Source: Mesostigma viride (Eukaryota > Streptophyta > Mesostigmatophyceae > Mesostigmatales > Mesostigmataceae). From it: DNA of 64,000 bases. The position numbers were made by a program, and so were the translations under genes. This document shows, one piece after another, positions 10,813 through 23,645 of this stretch; the stretch's first letter is position 1, and every line of letters begins with the position of its first letter. The stretch spans positions 2,752,882-2,816,881 of the forward strand of contig RPFO01000448.1 of NCBI GenBank assembly GCA_009746045.1, given 5' to 3'. The notes below the pieces were generated by a model. The model was not told the origin of the DNA, searched no databases, and saw only the letters and a list, made by a program, of their open reading frames with translations.

Positions 10813-11409
10813 GGGGGCGAGTGGATCAACTTGGAAGACAGGCTTCTGGGAGTGGTTAAGAGCGCGCTCAGGCTTCTGCCGGACATTAAGCTGGATTTTA
10901 TGCCCAAGGAGGGTGAAAGGTCTCTTTTGAGACCGGATGTCGCGAAGGCCGCGGCTCTTGTTTTCAATATCGAGGGTCGGGGACTCCCAAAGCCGACCGT
11001 AGAGCCATTTGAGGAGGTGCTTGTGAGGTGTGGTGCTATAAGGCCCTATGATCCATCAATACCCAGCCCAATTTGTTTTCAGTCGATCGATGCTGATGGT
11101 AATGAAAGTTGGATACCGATGGCGCGGCCATATGATAGGGGAGAAGGGTTTAAGGGTTTAGGGGAGGTGGGACGGTTCGAATGGGTCATCTTGAAGGACG
11201 GCAAGTACTTCAAGCATCACACTGACCTGATCATCGACCGGCTGTTCGTGTCTGCTGGAGATTGCATGTTCTGGTTGAGGGAATACGTGCATGAGTGGGG
11301 ACCCGACGGTGTTGACGAGTTTGAGAAAGCGGTTCGTGAGGTGATGTACGCGTTGGGGCAGGAGTACAAGTTCGAGTGCGTGACTGACGCGAATCGATTA
11401 TGCGACTGA
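10813..11409 (+). CDS. Gene 2 of the palindrome island, main part; 5' end split off by insertion
   Basis: Codons 1-7 lie at 9697-9717 (MTFYRTE), directly after TTGCAG. The 1,088-bp palindrome interrupts, and the frame resumes at 10813 with GGEWINLEDRLLGVV. Excising the element and one target copy gives one open frame of 205 residues ending at TGA 11407-11409 (NRLCD). The protein is soluble, with no signal peptide or membrane segment and no family I recognise. The C-terminal helix (REVMYALGQEYKFEC) matches the C-terminus of gene 1. The first palindrome after it begins 26 bp past the stop, and TGTAA lies near 11491. Unless the insertion is spliced out, the allele should be disrupted. Confidence 0.7.
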   Translation, partial: GGEWINLEDRLLGVVKSALRLLPDIKLDFMPKEGERSLLRPDVAKAAALVFNIEGRGLPKPTVEPFEEVLVRCGAIRPYDPSIPSPICFQSIDADGNESWIPMARPYDRGEGFKGLGEVGRFEWVILKDGKYFKHHTDLIIDRLFVSAGDCMFWLREYVHEWGPDGVDEFEKAVREVMYALGQEYKFECVTDANRLCD

Positions 11410-11434
11410 AGTGTTGGGTGTGATTTTCTTTGCG

Positions 11435-11625
11435 CCAACGGCCGTTGGCAGCTGGAAAGTTGGGTGTGATTCGCCACGTGGCACTATGGATGTAATCAAT
11501 AAATGCATAATAAAAATTTTTTTCGTGCATTTTTCGTGCGCCAACGGCCGTTGGAGACTGGAAAATGGTGTGATTTTCGTGCGAGTAATAAATCATTCTT
11601 GTTGTTTCAAGCCAACGGCCGTTGA
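11435..11625 (+). promoter_or_regulatory. Three palindromes between genes 2 and 3
   Basis: CCAACGGCCGTTGG at 11435-11448 and 11541-11554, and the TTGA variant at 11612-11625. The order, spacing and intervening TGTAA/AATAAA-like stretch repeat what is seen between genes 1 and 2. The start codon of gene 3 follows the last palindrome by 39 bp. Confidence 0.5.
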
Positions 11626-11664
11626 CGGTGAGAAATGTGTATCAAACGGTGTTGGTGGTCGCAG

Positions 11665-12447
11665 ATGGCGGTCAAATGCACGGTTGCGTGGTGCCAGGAA
11701 GCGAGAGCAGGAGGGGATGACTTGTGCGTGCGTCATGTCAGCGTGCGAACGGGAATGGCAGGGAGGGTGAAGGATTTGTTTGCAAAAAAGGGGGGATGTA
11801 TCGCCCGGGATTGCCAGCTTCCATTCGGGACGGATTGCATGCCTTTTTGTGATGGACACGCCAAGTTGTCAGGGGAGATGCAAGAGGTGATCAAAGGAGG
11901 CTTGTTGTTTGTGAATGGCGAGTCCAGTGCTGGTGAAGGACCTCTTGTCCTGAGTTTTGAGGTGGACGGTGCTGGAAGTCTGGAAAGAATGGCGGTCCGG
12001 TCGCGGGAATGGATGTTGAATCACCCTGACTTTGACTCGTATGCCTACTGCCAAGGTTTCGGGGACGCCGTTTTTACATGGATGCTGTGCTCGGAGGATG
12101 ACGTGCATGCGATTGTTTCGCATGACGACTTGGATATCGCAGGCGCCATGGGCGCAGACCTGTTGTTGTATTTCATGATTGGATGGGGTTGCGGATTTTT
12201 GGAAGGTGATTGGTGGGTCCCGCACCTCGCAAGGCTTACTTTTGCGGTCGGCGAATTGCCTGTACCTGTTGAAGTGTCAAAAACTCGTGTGGAGATGGCT
12301 GCCGTTCTGGCATCGGGGGTTAAGCGCCAAGCCCGATTTGCCATGACCGTTGTTGCTGATGCTGAGGGGGAGGAAATTGAAAAGGTCGTGGAAAGGGTCG
12401 TCCTGGCCTCTGCTTTGGTGGAGAGAGCAAGGAATGCATGCGACTAG
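11665..12447 (+). CDS. Double zinc-finger protein (gene 3)
   Basis: The start ATG 11665 directly follows GCAG and is at the same place relative to the palindrome as in gene 2. The 260-residue protein opens with two finger-like motifs: C5-x4-C10-x10-C21-x2-H24 and C45-x4-C50-x11-C62-x2-H65. The Cys/His spacing resembles small treble-clef or knuckle fingers that bind nucleic acid or protein. The rest is a helical, acidic, soluble region (for example YAYCQGFGDAVFTWML) of unknown family. It ends RNACD-stop, like the CD ending of gene 2. A palindrome follows the stop by 13 bp. Genes 3, 5 and 6 share the N-terminal finger design, so they look like one expanded family. Confidence 0.75.
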   Translation: MAVKCTVAWCQEARAGGDDLCVRHVSVRTGMAGRVKDLFAKKGGCIARDCQLPFGTDCMPFCDGHAKLSGEMQEVIKGGLLFVNGESSAGEGPLVLSFEVDGAGSLERMAVRSREWMLNHPDFDSYAYCQGFGDAVFTWMLCSEDDVHAIVSHDDLDIAGAMGADLLLYFMIGWGCGFLEGDWWVPHLARLTFAVGELPVPVEVSKTRVEMAAVLASGVKRQARFAMTVVADAEGEEIEKVVERVVLASALVERARNACD

Positions 12448-12460
12448 GTGTTTTTGGTCG

Positions 12461-12474
12461 CCAACGGCCGTTGG
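12461..12474 (+). promoter_or_regulatory. Palindrome CCAACGGCCGTTGG between genes 3 and 4
   Basis: A single perfect copy, 13 bp after the stop of gene 3 and 44 bp before the start of gene 4. It is the shortest intergenic gap in the island. Confidence 0.5.
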
Positions 12475-12518
12475 ACTTGCAAAATGTCCTGTGAGCTGAG
12501 TCCGTTTCTTAACTTGCC

Positions 12519-12863
12519 ATGGACGTCGGTTGTGCAGGGGCAGGGTGTAGGATGGAGTGCGGAAAAGAAGGAAAGGAAGGGGGGGAGACTACAAAGGAAA
12601 ACCTGATAGAGATTGTGGAGGCCGAACTGGAAGACCTGCCCGATCTGGTTCTCGAAGAGGACGGGCAATTGCACGCTGAACGTCTTGATGGCGTGGGCAT
12701 GATGATGTCGGAGGTTGATGGGTATGGTGGAATTGCTAAAGGTGTATTGCGTAAATTGAGGCGTGAGGAGGATGTGGGGACTCCGGCTCATGTTTTGGTC
12801 AGTTTTATGAACGACAATTGGGGTCGAATGCAACCCACTAAAGATGGGGAGGATGTTGACTAG
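12519..12863 (+). CDS. Small acidic protein (gene 4)
   Basis: A 114-residue frame starting MDVGCAGAGCRMECGKEG and ending GEDVD-stop. It has a short Cys cluster at the N-terminus (C5-x4-C10-x3-C14), perhaps a reduced finger, then an acidic helix (EIVEAELEDLPDLVLEE) and a C-terminal part with PAHVLVSFMNDNWG. It has the same strand and palindrome-flanked setting as its neighbours, and TGTAA with AATAAA lies just after the stop (about 12883-12900). No family recognised. Confidence 0.6.
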   Translation: MDVGCAGAGCRMECGKEGKEGGETTKENLIEIVEAELEDLPDLVLEEDGQLHAERLDGVGMMMSEVDGYGGIAKGVLRKLRREEDVGTPAHVLVSFMNDNWGRMQPTKDGEDVD

Positions 12864-12955
12864 AATGTGATTTTAGGATGAATGTAAATTTATTTAATAA
12901 AGAAGAATCATTTGGAAAAAATCGCCTGATGGTGTCAAGTTTTGTGCGTCTAAGG

Positions 12956-13004
12956 CCAACGGCCGTTGGGGTGTGTGGAATTTAACAGGGCCAACGGCCG
13001 TTGA
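12956..13004 (+). promoter_or_regulatory. Two palindromes before gene 5
   Basis: CCAACGGCCGTTGG at 12956-12969 and the TTGA variant at 12991-13004. Again the variant ending TTGA is the copy nearest the start codon (54 bp). Confidence 0.5.
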
Positions 13005-13057
13005 CCCTGCTGAATGCGTGCGTTTGCGGGTGGTGTAAAAAATATCGATGTGCACAG

Positions 13058-13642
13058 ATGACCTCATTCGATGACCCCATTCGATGCGAACATCCGGATT
13101 GTCAATGGGAAGGAGTGCCGACGGAAAGCGAGTGGTTCTGTCCCAAGCATTCTGACGTATGGGGGGCGTTGTTTGCCGAAATCGAGAGCGGGCTGATGAC
13201 GATTGACCGTCACATCGTGACGAAAAAGTGGAAGCCTTGGCCCAACAACATGGTTTTGGTCTTGTACTATGTTGACAAGAAGCCTCGATTCATGCTGCGT
13301 GATGCAGAGTGGGTGATAGAGGAGGTGGGACAGATGCGACCTGGAGAGGGGATAGGCGGTAAGGACAAGCCGCCAAGGCATGTGTGGGCTTACATGGGAG
13401 ACCATCCCGACTGTCCAACGGCCAAAGTGTGGCATGATATGGGAAGGGACCTGGCCACGGAGTCCGCGTATGAGTGCGCGCGACTCGTGACAGCGCTCTT
13501 GAAGGGGGAGGTGAAAGACCTGATGCGCAAGGGGGGGTTGGTAGAGCAGATTAGACAGCAGATTAGACGTGTGTGTGATTTTGATGAGGAGATTGATGAG
13601 AAGCCGGCAAAGAGGGGCAGGATGGACAGAATTGCTCAGTAA
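13058..13642 (+). CDS. Zinc-finger protein (gene 5)
   Basis: I chose ATG 13058, directly after CACAG, giving 194 residues. An in-frame extension upstream would have to start on a non-ATG codon in the palindrome. One finger lies at the N-terminus: C10-x4-C15-x12-C28-x2-H31. A mid-region with NNMVLVLYYVDKKPRF and HVWAYMGDHPDCP follows, and the C-terminus is basic (EKPAKRGRMDR) and could be a nuclear localisation signal. TGTAA occurs near 13684. Unknown family, related to genes 3 and 6 by finger design. Confidence 0.7.
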   Translation: MTSFDDPIRCEHPDCQWEGVPTESEWFCPKHSDVWGALFAEIESGLMTIDRHIVTKKWKPWPNNMVLVLYYVDKKPRFMLRDAEWVIEEVGQMRPGEGIGGKDKPPRHVWAYMGDHPDCPTAKVWHDMGRDLATESAYECARLVTALLKGEVKDLMRKGGLVEQIRQQIRRVCDFDEEIDEKPAKRGRMDRIAQ

Positions 13643-13865
13643 GAAAGAGAGGGAGAAAATATGATTTGATTAATCTGATGCGTGTAATTGAAACTAATTT
13701 ATTTTGTCTCATAAAACTTCTTTGAACGGACCTTTGAACCAACAATTATTGCACAACAAGACTAGATTGAGAATTGTGTGAGAAAGACGCCAGAGGGGGT
13801 TCTGACGGTCCTTATTGCCCCTGTTATACAATGGCTGCTGTATGGGACTCATGGCAATTGCGCAG

Positions 13866-14654
13866 ATGGCAACGAAATGCAAAATCTGTACGGAGCCCGT
13901 AAGGGTCGAGGGACTGTGCGCGGAACATTACAAGTTCCTACAAGCGCACGACCTCGAGTACCAAAATGCCAAGGATCCATACGGGGGGTGTGGATTTCTT
14001 AGATGTGATAGACCACTGGAGGGATTGGATGTGTATTGCAAGACACATCTACCTTTTGCCGAGAAGTTGGAGGACGTGTGCGCTCGTGGGATCGCATACG
14101 TAGCAAGTTTGCAGATGTTGATGGGGAAGACCGGAATGACACGCTCGGTCCTCCACTTCACGGCAACGCACACTGGGGAACGGAAAGTTGAGCTGGTGCG
14201 CCTCGACAGGCAGGGACTCGAGATTTCGGCAGAGGGGGACAGCGCGTACGGGTTTGCTCATGGGCAAAACGTTACCATGGGGGATTCCTTGCAGGGTGTG
14301 GCGCGTGAATGCGCGTACACCTTGATGATGAATAATGGATTTGTGGAAGCACAAAGACTGCACAAGGATATTTTGGAGGCTCTTCTTGCCGCAGAGCCGG
14401 TGAGACTGCCGACGCTCCCGAGGCCTGAGGAGCGGGACCGTTTGATCAGGATGGTGGTGAAGGCGGATATAGATGCAGATGTGGAGGCCGCAAAGGCGAA
14501 GGCAGAGGAAGCGCGTCGTGCAAAGGAGGAATCGGATCAAGAACTGTTGGAGAAGATGCAGAGCTCCAACAAAATTTTGCATCGTTTGGGGATGGCGGAC
14601 GTCGCTTATGAATACGAGTCCGGGAAGGGGAAGAAACAAACGAGGAAAAGATAA
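13866..14654 (+). CDS. Double zinc-finger protein (gene 6)
   Basis: ATG 13866 follows GCGCAG; in-frame ATGs at 13842 and 13851 are alternatives. The 262-residue protein has two fingers: C5-x2-C8-x9-C18-x2-H21 and C42-x4-C47-x10-C58-x2-H61. A globular region (FTATHTGERKVELVRLDRQG) comes next, then a long Ala/Glu/Lys coiled coil (about residues 200-235) and a Lys/Arg tail (GKGKKQTRKR). The basic tail suggests nuclear location. This is the one gene of the cluster without a clear palindrome directly upstream. Family unknown. Confidence 0.7.
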   Translation: MATKCKICTEPVRVEGLCAEHYKFLQAHDLEYQNAKDPYGGCGFLRCDRPLEGLDVYCKTHLPFAEKLEDVCARGIAYVASLQMLMGKTGMTRSVLHFTATHTGERKVELVRLDRQGLEISAEGDSAYGFAHGQNVTMGDSLQGVARECAYTLMMNNGFVEAQRLHKDILEALLAAEPVRLPTLPRPEERDRLIRMVVKADIDADVEAAKAKAEEARRAKEESDQELLEKMQSSNKILHRLGMADVAYEYESGKGKKQTRKR

Positions 14655-14876
14655 TAATGGGAATGGTCGCCCACTGTTCTTGTCACAGAAATGCTTTTGT
14701 TAATGCTGGCGAACTTGGGACGGTCGTCCGTATTTCAACATTTCCTTGCCTTTAAAATTGATTGATGGGTAAATAATAATACTGAGCAAGCCTTCCATTT
14801 TATGTGTCTGTGGTCATACAATTTCGTTATTGTTTCAACCCTTGCAACGATGCATGTAAGTCTCAACCTTGGTGTC

Positions 14877-15400
<524 letters not shown>

Positions 15401-15427
15401 TCATTGAATTGAACAAAAAAAATTCTC

Positions 15428-15725
15428 TTATTGCCCCAATCATGGCTATTCTCTTAATGCCCTATCATGGCTATTTGTTTGTGTATGTTTTGCCCATGTT
15501 ATTACATTAATGGCATGATGTTGTGGATTGCTAGCTCTATCTATGATGGTTGTTCGTTTGTGTATGCTTTGCCCATGTTGTTACAGTAATGGCATGATGT
15601 TGTGGATTGCTAGCTCAATCTATGATGGTTGTTCGTTTGTGTATGCTTTGCCCATGTTGTTACAGTAATGGCATGATTTTGTGGATTGCTCAACCTATGA
15701 GGGTTGTTCGTTTGTGTATGTTTTG
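15428..15725. repeat. Tandem repeat, about 80-bp unit
   Basis: Four drifting copies containing 'atgatggttgttcgtttgtg', 'tatgctttgcccatg' and 'taatggcatgatgttgtgga'. Confidence 0.8.
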
Positions 15726-15736
15726 CGCGCAGATCA

Positions 15737-15830
15737 CAATGGATTGCACCATCTGCCGCAGCAAGCGAAGCCCCCTTACTGGTTCCAAGATCTTATCCTA
15801 CTGGATGCCAAGCAGGCTGGCGAAGGGTAT
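15737..15830 (+). CDS. Possible small exon with a CxxC motif
   Basis: After CGCGCAG the sequence reads MDCTICRSKRSPLTG... up to a possible donor at GCGAAGG|GTATCC. The CxxC start is like gene 6, so it could be an upstream exon of the gene that continues at 16381, or a truncated relative. Left as weak. Confidence 0.25.
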
Positions 15831-16380
15831 CCCAGTACGTACTTTGAAACTTGATGCCGCAAAACAACTACAACTTCGTTTTAACCCTTTAGCCGTTTTG
15901 AGTGATATTTACAGCGGACATTACATTTTTGTTGCTACGGGATGAGAATTGAGCTTTGTAATGCTAACAGGTGTCACAAACCAAACTGTCCGCTATTTGT
16001 AGTGGGCATTTATTGTTAGAGCTTGCAGCTGGGTCCCTGCTCCTCCACATGCAACCTTGGTGTTCATGAGCCCTTTACTAGCTTCCTTTCTGTCAGGGGG
16101 TGCTATATTTGGCACCCATAGGACATTGCAATATGACCAATGACATGACCCCCAAGGTGGTGAATATATGTGTGTGCTTGTGTCCTATAATGGACCATAA
16201 CTAACTATTAGGTTGGTTTGTGGACATTATCATGGAAAGTGACAATTGCCCGGTTTTTATAGCGGGCAGTTGGACACGGTTTTAAGGGTTGACCTATGAG
16301 CTTTGTCAGATGTGTGTGCTGCACCGCACCGCTTGCTAACATATTCGGCGGATTTTTTCTTTGTCGTCTGCGTGTCACAG

Positions 16381-16680
16381 CGTGCTTGTACGCACAACCA
16401 CCCGCCTTCCCCTCCGCCGGCGCCCCCGCCGCCGGGCTCTCCGCCGCCACCGGTGTTGCCCCCTGCGGCCGCCGGCCCTTCCGCGCCGTCGGAAGCTGCA
16501 GCGGCAGCACAGCAAATGCCCCCTCCCCCCGCACCATCGTCGGGGCAAGAGGCGCGCGGCGTTCATGCAGCAAAGTCGGCGAAGGAGCGGAGGAAATCGG
16601 CGGCTTCTGGGTCATCGGGTTCCGATGCCGCGACGGCAGCAACTGGAAAAGCAACCCACAAGACACTGCCAGCTGCCCGG
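16381..16680 (+). CDS. Exon A of an unrecognised large gene
   Basis: It is bounded by CGTGTCACAG| and |GTAGGTG, both in phase 0, and gives exactly 100 codons. It encodes a Pro/Ala-rich disordered segment followed by a basic Ser/Ala/Lys stretch (AKSAKERRKSAASGSSGS). It joins in phase to exon B at 21816, where GRPSRQRTEEERRRW continues the basic character. If this is right, the intron is 5.1 kb and holds the whole CCTTGT satellite and a palindrome array. Upstream exons were not identified with confidence. Confidence 0.5.
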
Positions 16681-16721
16681 GTAGGTGTTACGCACAAAGA
16701 TGGGATTTTCTTGCGCCATCC

Positions 16722-21187
<4,466 letters not shown>

Positions 21188-21202
21188 CTTGCTTGATTTT
21201 CT

Positions 21203-21775
21203 TGCGCCAACGGCCGTTGCAATTTGGAAATTAGGGTGTTATTTTTTTTTTGCCCAACGGCCGTCGGAACCTTGAAATTAGGGTGTGATTTTCATGCGCC
21301 AACGGCCGTTGGAACCTGTAAATTAGGGTGTGATTTTCATGCGCCAACGGCCGTTGGAACCTGTAAATTAGGGTGTGATTTTCATGCGCCAACGGCCGTT
21401 GGAACCTGGAAATTAGGGTGTGATTTTTCTGTCGCCAACGGCCGTTGGAACCTGGAAATTAGGGTGTCATTTTTCTTGCGCCAACGGCCGTTGGAACCTG
21501 GAAATTAGGGTGTGATTTTTCTCGCGCCAACGGCCGTTGGAACCTGGAAATTAGGGTGTCATTTTTCTCGCGCCAACGGCCGTTGGAACCTGGAAATTAG
21601 GGTGTGATTTTTCTTTCGCCAACGGCCGTTGGAACCTGGAAATTAGGGTGTGATTTTCATGCGCCAACGGCCGTTGGAACCTGTAAATTAGGGTGTGATT
21701 TTCATGCGCCAACGGCCGTTGGAACCTGGAAATTAGGGTGTTATTTTTCCGGCGACGGCCGTTGGAACATAGTAC
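21203..21775 (+). repeat. Array of ~45-bp palindrome repeats, first
   Basis: About thirteen units of 'gcgCCAACGGCCGTTGG' plus 'aacctggaaattagggtgtg' plus 'atttttctt'. The spacer between palindromes is almost constant, unlike CRISPR spacers. It lies inside the proposed intron between exons A and B and ends about 40 bp before the acceptor. Confidence 0.95.
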
Positions 21776-21815
21776 TGACCTTCCGGCTATCTGTATGTTT
21801 TTTGCATGTGATCAG

Positions 21816-22937
21816 GGGCGTCCGTCAAGGCAGAGAACGGAGGAAGAGCGGAGGAGGTGGGCTTACAAGATTGAACATGGGGTGGCGGAAAGGCATCTCA
21901 CAACATTTTTTGAGGACTGGCGCCAACGAGCTCCGGGCACCGACTTATGGTCGGGGATTGTGAAGACCTTTGAGAGGAAGGGGCTGCTGACGACACGTGC
22001 TGGAAATGCGAAGCCCAGCATTTTGGACTCCTGGGAGCCAGCGCCATCCTCTCATGTGCACGACAAGAACCTAACTGACAGCATACAGGCGGCGTTTCAT
22101 CTGCGGCAGAAGTTTCGTCTAGTGCCAGACGATGTCGACATCGTGGGGGGGTCCGCGATTGCGACTCAAGTACGGGTCTTTACGGACAACTTGTGCCAAC
22201 TCCCGGAACTAATGAGGCATCGGACGGTGACGGTGCGGAATTGTAAGGGGCTCGCGCCGTGGTTCGTGGGGGCCGGCACAAGTCTGACGAAGGCAAAATG
22301 TGCCGTGCTGATCTTCCGGTTTGCGTGGCAGGTGCTGGCAGACCAGGAGCCCGATTCTTACAATGCCTGGCTGGAAGAGAATCCAGGGTTTTCTGACAAA
22401 ATTAAAAAACTGACGGGGGAGGACAGTGACCGTGCCGTGCAGAGGTTCGGATACTTTCGTTCGCCAACGGCCGAGGAAGGGAGGGCCATTCTCCGGACGC
22501 ACTCCAAGAAGGATATGGCGGCCGCGTGCTCGCAGGATTTGATCACCATGGACTTGAATACGTCCGAGTGGTCAGATGCATCTGACCGTGAGGCAGTACT
22601 TGAGCTCACGAACACCGCGTTGGGCTACATGCTCGCGTACGACAAGCCTTTCGTGTTTGCGCAGTTTGCCGTGCTGGACGGCAACCACTACACGCAGATG
22701 TTGAAGTCCGTGATTTTTGAGGGCTCAGACGAGCAAGTGAGGACTGCGATAGCTGGCGAGATTGCCGGTAAACAAAAGGGCAAGTACGTGGAGACAACCG
22801 AGGAGGCGTTTGATTTGTGGAGGGGGTTGGTGAGGGACGCGGACAAGTTCATGTACACCAATCTGGACGTGCTCAAGGGCTGGGAGGTGGAGGGGGAAGC
22901 ACTGATCCCGCCCATGAAGGACATGCGGACGCAAAAG
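21816..22937 (+). CDS. Exon B of the unrecognised large gene
   Basis: Bounded by TGTGATCAG| and CAAAAG|GTAAAT, phase 0 on both sides, 374 codons. The start is basic (GRPSRQRTEEERRRWAYK). A mostly helical soluble domain follows: FFEDWRQRAPGTDLW, KAKCAVLIFRFAWQVL, NTALGYMLAYDKPFVFAQFA, DADKFMYTNLDVLKGWEV. I recognise no family. Without splicing, the frame would run on to a TAG at 22977 after 13 intron-like codons. The palindrome core appears in degraded form in the exon (22460-22475), as if sequence moved between repeat and exon. Confidence 0.6.
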
Positions 22938-22992
22938 GTAAATATAACGGATCGGGTGTGGGAACGTTGTAGGCACTAGATGTGATTTTTGT

Positions 22993-23556
22993 TCGCCAAC
23001 GGCCGTTGGAACCTGGAAATTAGTGTGTGATTTTTCTTTCGCCAACGGCCGTTGGAACCTGGAAATTTTGTTGATATTTTTCTTGCGCCAACGGCCGTTG
23101 GAACCTGGAAATTCGGTCGACATTTTTCTTGCGCCAACGGCCGTTGGAACCTGGAAATTAGGGTGTGATTTTTCTTGCGCCAACGGCCGTTGGAACCTGG
23201 ATATTAGGGTGTGATTTTTCTTGCGCCAACGGCCGTTGGAACCTGGAAATTAGTGTGTGATTTTTCTTGCGCCAACGGCCGTTGGAACCTGGAAATTAGG
23301 GTGTCATTTTTCTCGCGCCAACGGCCGTTGGAACCTGGAAATTAGTGTGTGATTTTTCTTTCGCCAACGGCCGTTGGAACCTGGAAATTTGGTTGATACT
23401 TTTCTTGCGCCAACGGCCGTTGGAACCTGGAAATTCGGTCGACATTTTTCTTGCGCCAACGGCCGTTGGAACCTGGAAATTAGGGTGTGATTTTTCTTGC
23501 GCCAACGGCCGTTGGAAACTGGAAATTAGGGTGTGATTTTTGTTCGGGAACGGCCG
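22993..23556 (+). repeat. Array of ~45-bp palindrome repeats, second, with higher order
   Basis: About thirteen units of the same type as at 21203. The spacer variants run in a set order (agtgtg; gttgat; cggtcgac; agggtg), and this four-unit block recurs seven units later, so the array grew by duplicating several units at once. It is located inside the proposed intron between exons B and C. Confidence 0.95.
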
Positions 23557-23645
23557 ATCTTCCAAAGTGTAAGGACAAAATGTCAGGTCGTGTGTTGTAT
23601 GACCGTTTTTTGTCTCAAACACTGATTCACATTTCATGCATGCAG

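Noticed and set aside
8522-14654. Endogenous giant-virus segment, suggested by compact intron-poor genes separated by palindromes (some giant viruses end transcripts at hairpins)
   Set aside because: No viral hallmark gene is visible, the neighbouring gene looks spliced, and TGTAA signals fit an algal nuclear origin. Not excluded, but unsupported.
21203-23556. CRISPR-like look: a short palindromic repeat every ~45 bp
   Set aside because: The sequence between palindromes is itself nearly constant, the host is a eukaryote, and no cas genes are present.
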